This document shows, in pieces, positions 7,123 through 9,051 of a DNA stretch of 9,051 nucleotides (position 1 is the stretch's first letter; the number at the start of each line of letters is the position of its first letter). The stretch is from F23-B02 sp963640555. GTDB lineage: Bacteria; Bacillota; Clostridia; Oscillospirales; Oscillospiraceae. The position numbers and the translations under genes are program-made. The stretch covers positions 1 through 9,051 of the forward strand of contig CAVHZB010000077.1 in the NCBI GenBank assembly GCA_963640555.1, read 5' to 3'. The notes below the pieces were generated by a model. It was not told where the DNA came from, did no database searches, and was given only the letters and a program-made list of their open reading frames with translations.

Positions 7123-7154
7123 AAGGGCGGTTAACATAATATACCGCCCTTTTT
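7123..7154 (+). terminator. Intrinsic terminator after ftsK
   Basis: AAGGGCGGT (7123-7131) pairs perfectly with ACCGCCCTT (7143-7151) around an 11-base AT-rich loop, and the 3' arm runs into TTTTT (7150-7154). It lies six bases after the ftsK stop and 17 bases before the mrnC start, so it marks the end of the uppP-ftsK unit. Confidence 0.88.
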
Positions 7155-7171
7155 GATATTACGGAGACGCT

Positions 7172-7585
7172 ATGAAGGATTATTTTTGCCCGCGGATGGA
7201 GCCGGGTGATGTAAACGAGATAGGTATGCTCGGTCTTGCGCATATAGGCGACGGAGTATATGAGCTTTTAACGCGCACGATGCTGTGCACCGGCGGCAAT
7301 AAGAAGGTCACCGACCTGCACAAAAAAACCGTTGCCATCGTGAACGCTCCGGCTCAGGCTGAGGCGGCGGAGAGACTGCTGCCCATGCTCACCGAGCAGG
7401 AGGCGTATATATATAAGCGCGGCAGGAACACGAAGGTAAATTCCGTTCCGCATAAGGCAAATATCGCGCAGTACCATGCAGCCACCGGACTTGAGGCGTT
7501 GTTCGGATGGCTGTATCTGCAAGGTAAAACACAACGGATAAACGAGCTTTACGCAATATGCGTGGGAGACAGTGATGGCACTTGA
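7172..7585 (+). CDS. mrnC: Mini-ribonuclease 3 (MrnC)
   Basis: A 137-residue RNase III-type nuclease that lacks the double-stranded RNA binding domain. In B. subtilis, Mini-III matures the ends of 23S rRNA. The catalytic core shows GLAHIGDGVYEL (21-32), with the metal-binding D27, and ATGLEALFGWLYLQG (104-118), with E108. Between them is the family motif KRGRNTKVNSVPHKANIAQY (82-101). Length fits the family, which acts as a dimer. GGAG (7163-7166) lies five bases before the ATG. The 3' end overlaps the next gene by 11 bases. In B. subtilis the gene lies next to cysS; here its partner is rqcH. Confidence 0.96.
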   Translation: MKDYFCPRMEPGDVNEIGMLGLAHIGDGVYELLTRTMLCTGGNKKVTDLHKKTVAIVNAPAQAEAAERLLPMLTEQEAYIYKRGRNTKVNSVPHKANIAQYHAATGLEALFGWLYLQGKTQRINELYAICVGDSDGT

Positions 7586-9051
7586 TGCAATACTTTTATC
7601 AGGGATAATCGCGGAGCTTGCGCCGAAGCTGACCGGTGCGAGGATAGATAAGGTGCAGCAGCCCGAGCGTGACAAGATCGTTCTCTCGGTGCGCGGCGGC
7701 AGCGAAAACATGCGCATTTTGATCGACGCCGGTGCCGGAAGCGGCAGATTGCAGCAGACGAAAATGAGCTTTGACAATCCGCAGGAGCCTCCGATGTTCT
7801 GCATGCTGTTGAGAAAATACCTCACGGGCGGCAGGATCGAGCGCATCGAGCAGCCCGATTGGGAACGGCTCGCAATGGTTTACATAACATCAAGAAACGA
7901 GCTTGGGGACAATGTTGACCTGCGCCTTGCGGTCGAGCTCATGGGCAGAAGCTCAAATCTCGTGCTTATCGGTACCGACGGCAGGATAATCGACTGCCTG
8001 CGCCGCATGGATTATGGCGGAGATGCCGAGCGAAGGCTGCTGCCGGGCATGATATACCGGCTTCCGCCAAAGCAAAGAAAGCCGCTTATATTTGACCTGA
8101 CGAGGGAGGAGATAGCGCAGAGCATTGCCTCCGGCGGGACAAAGAGCGCGGATAAATGCATTATGGATGCGTTTTCGGGTCTGTCGCCGCTTGTGTGCCG
8201 CGAGCTTGCCTGCCGCAGCGGCGACGATACCGCGTTTCTGCCTGAGGTGATTGACGCTTTTCTTGAAAGCGTCAGAGCCGGCGAGCTCACCCCTACACTG
8301 CTTACGGAGAACGGAAAGCCCAAGGAGTATTCGTTCATGCAGCTCAAGCAGTATGCGGGCGTATATGAAAGCAGCAGTCTTTCAAGCTTTTCCGAGCTGC
8401 TGGATGCATATTATTCAAGGCGAGATATTCTTGAACGCCGGCGCAGACGCTCAAGGGAGCTCAGCCACGGTGTAAAAACCGCGCGCGACCGCCTTGCCAG
8501 AAAGCTTGCTCTGCAAAAGCAGGAGCTTGAAAGGAGCTCAGAACGCGACGGGCTTCGCCGCGATGCCGAGCTTTTGACCGCAAATCTCTATCGTGTTCAT
8601 AAGGGTGACGGCTCTGTCACCGTCGAGGACTATTACGAGCCGGATTGCCCGCAGCGCACGATAAAGCTCGATGTATTAAAAACGCCGCAGAATAACGCCG
8701 CCGCAATGTTCAAGGAGTATAACAAGCTCAAGACCGCCGAGCAGCACCTCACCGCGCTCATTGCCGAGGGTGAGAGGCAGCTTGAGTATCTCAACAGTGT
8801 GCTCGATGAGATAGAGCGCGCCGAGACCGAGGACGATCTTGCTGAGATAAAAGCAGAGCTCGTCGGTACGGGCTATATTAAAAAGCCGCGCGGCACAAAG
8901 GAGCGCAGGCATAAAAAGCAGGGTCCCATGCGCTTTGTGTCGAGCGACGGCTTTGAGATACTTGTCGGCCGCAGCAACGCGCAGAACGACGAGCTTACGA
9001 CAAAAACCGCCCGCCGCACGGATATCTGGCTGCACACGAAGACCGTACACG
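7575..9051 (+). CDS. rqcH: NFACT-family ribosome quality control protein RqcH (FbpA/YloA), 3' end missing
   Basis: RqcH binds stalled 50S-peptidyl-tRNA complexes and recruits tRNA-Ala to add C-terminal alanine tails that mark nascent chains for decay. Older annotation calls this family fibronectin-binding protein. The 492 visible codons cover the NFACT-N domain (about 1-270, with DNPQEPPMFCMLLRKYL at 67-83 and ELMGRSSNLVLI at 120-131), a helical coiled-coil region (about 280-330 and 375-430) around LLTANLYRVHKGDG, and the start of the NFACT-R domain (from about 452), with TDIWLHTK near the cut. At the position equal to the D97-R98 pair of B. subtilis RqcH this protein has E97-R98. GGGAG (7564-7568) sets the ATG at 7575; the preceding in-frame GTG at 7572 is less well spaced. 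The frame is open to the window edge, so the gene is incomplete. Confidence 0.96.
   Translation, partial: MALDAILLSGIIAELAPKLTGARIDKVQQPERDKIVLSVRGGSENMRILIDAGAGSGRLQQTKMSFDNPQEPPMFCMLLRKYLTGGRIERIEQPDWERLAMVYITSRNELGDNVDLRLAVELMGRSSNLVLIGTDGRIIDCLRRMDYGGDAERRLLPGMIYRLPPKQRKPLIFDLTREEIAQSIASGGTKSADKCIMDAFSGLSPLVCRELACRSGDDTAFLPEVIDAFLESVRAGELTPTLLTENGKPKEYSFMQLKQYAGVYESSSLSSFSELLDAYYSRRDILERRRRRSRELSHGVKTARDRLARKLALQKQELERSSERDGLRRDAELLTANLYRVHKGDGSVTVEDYYEPDCPQRTIKLDVLKTPQNNAAAMFKEYNKLKTAEQHLTALIAEGERQLEYLNSVLDEIERAETEDDLAEIKAELVGTGYIKKPRGTKERRHKKQGPMRFVSSDGFEILVGRSNAQNDELTTKTARRTDIWLHTKTVH

Noticed and set aside
7268..7846. 192-codon - strand frame across the mrnC/rqcH junction
   Set aside because: Both + strand genes are well-known families with intact motifs; the reverse frame looks like a codon-bias shadow.
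1..9051. Mobile element, CRISPR array, tRNA/rRNA gene, toxin-antitoxin or defence system
   Set aside because: No direct repeat array, transposase, integrase, tRNA-like fold or accessory gene was found. All eight genes belong to core families and fill nearly the whole window.

Overview
This window is a dense run of housekeeping genes, all on the + strand. It looks like chromosome from a spore-forming-lineage Gram-positive bacterium, most likely an uncultured Clostridia/Oscillospirales-type gut organism. That placement rests on several points: a ClpP-like TepA protease beside an FtsK/SpoIIIE translocase (the two are neighbours in Bacillus subtilis too), a Mini-RNase III, an NFACT/RqcH protein, strong Shine-Dalgarno sequences, and intrinsic terminators. 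Third codon positions favour G/C, yet ATA isoleucine and AGA/AGG arginine codons remain common. The taxonomic call is an inference, not a database result.

Layout. Bases 1-320 hold the last 105 codons of release factor RF1 (prfA). Its stop overlaps by one base the start of a 403-residue fusion (320-1531) that joins a Sua5/YrdC threonylcarbamoyl-AMP synthase to a complete dephospho-CoA kinase (CoaE). An M18 zinc aminopeptidase (1524-2906) overlaps the fusion by 8 bases. A 16-bp stem-loop with a T-run follows (2916-2959). Its 3' arm contains the Shine-Dalgarno sequence of the next gene, tepA (2958-3602). A terminator at the end of tepA leads to uppP (3689-4525), then ftsK/spoIIIE (4547-7117) and another terminator. 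The last two genes are mrnC (7172-7585) and rqcH/fbpA (7575 to the window end, incomplete), which overlap by 11 bases.

How the genes fit together. Four products serve translation or ribosome upkeep: RF1 (termination), Sua5 (tRNA t6A), MrnC (23S rRNA maturation) and RqcH (rescue of stalled large subunits). CoaE supplies CoA. UppP recycles the lipid carrier for cell-wall synthesis. FtsK/SpoIIIE moves DNA at the division or sporulation septum. TepA and the M18 enzyme are peptidases. Terminators and overlaps suggest three transcription units: prfA-sua5/coaE-M18 with regulated entry into tepA; uppP-ftsK; and mrnC-rqcH.

Nothing here resembles a mobile element, CRISPR array, defence locus or biosynthetic cluster. 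The items most worth a second look are the Sua5-CoaE fusion, the hairpin that hides the tepA ribosome binding site, and a candidate mrnC promoter whose transcripts would start inside the preceding terminator. No gene-free stretch exceeds about 90 bases.
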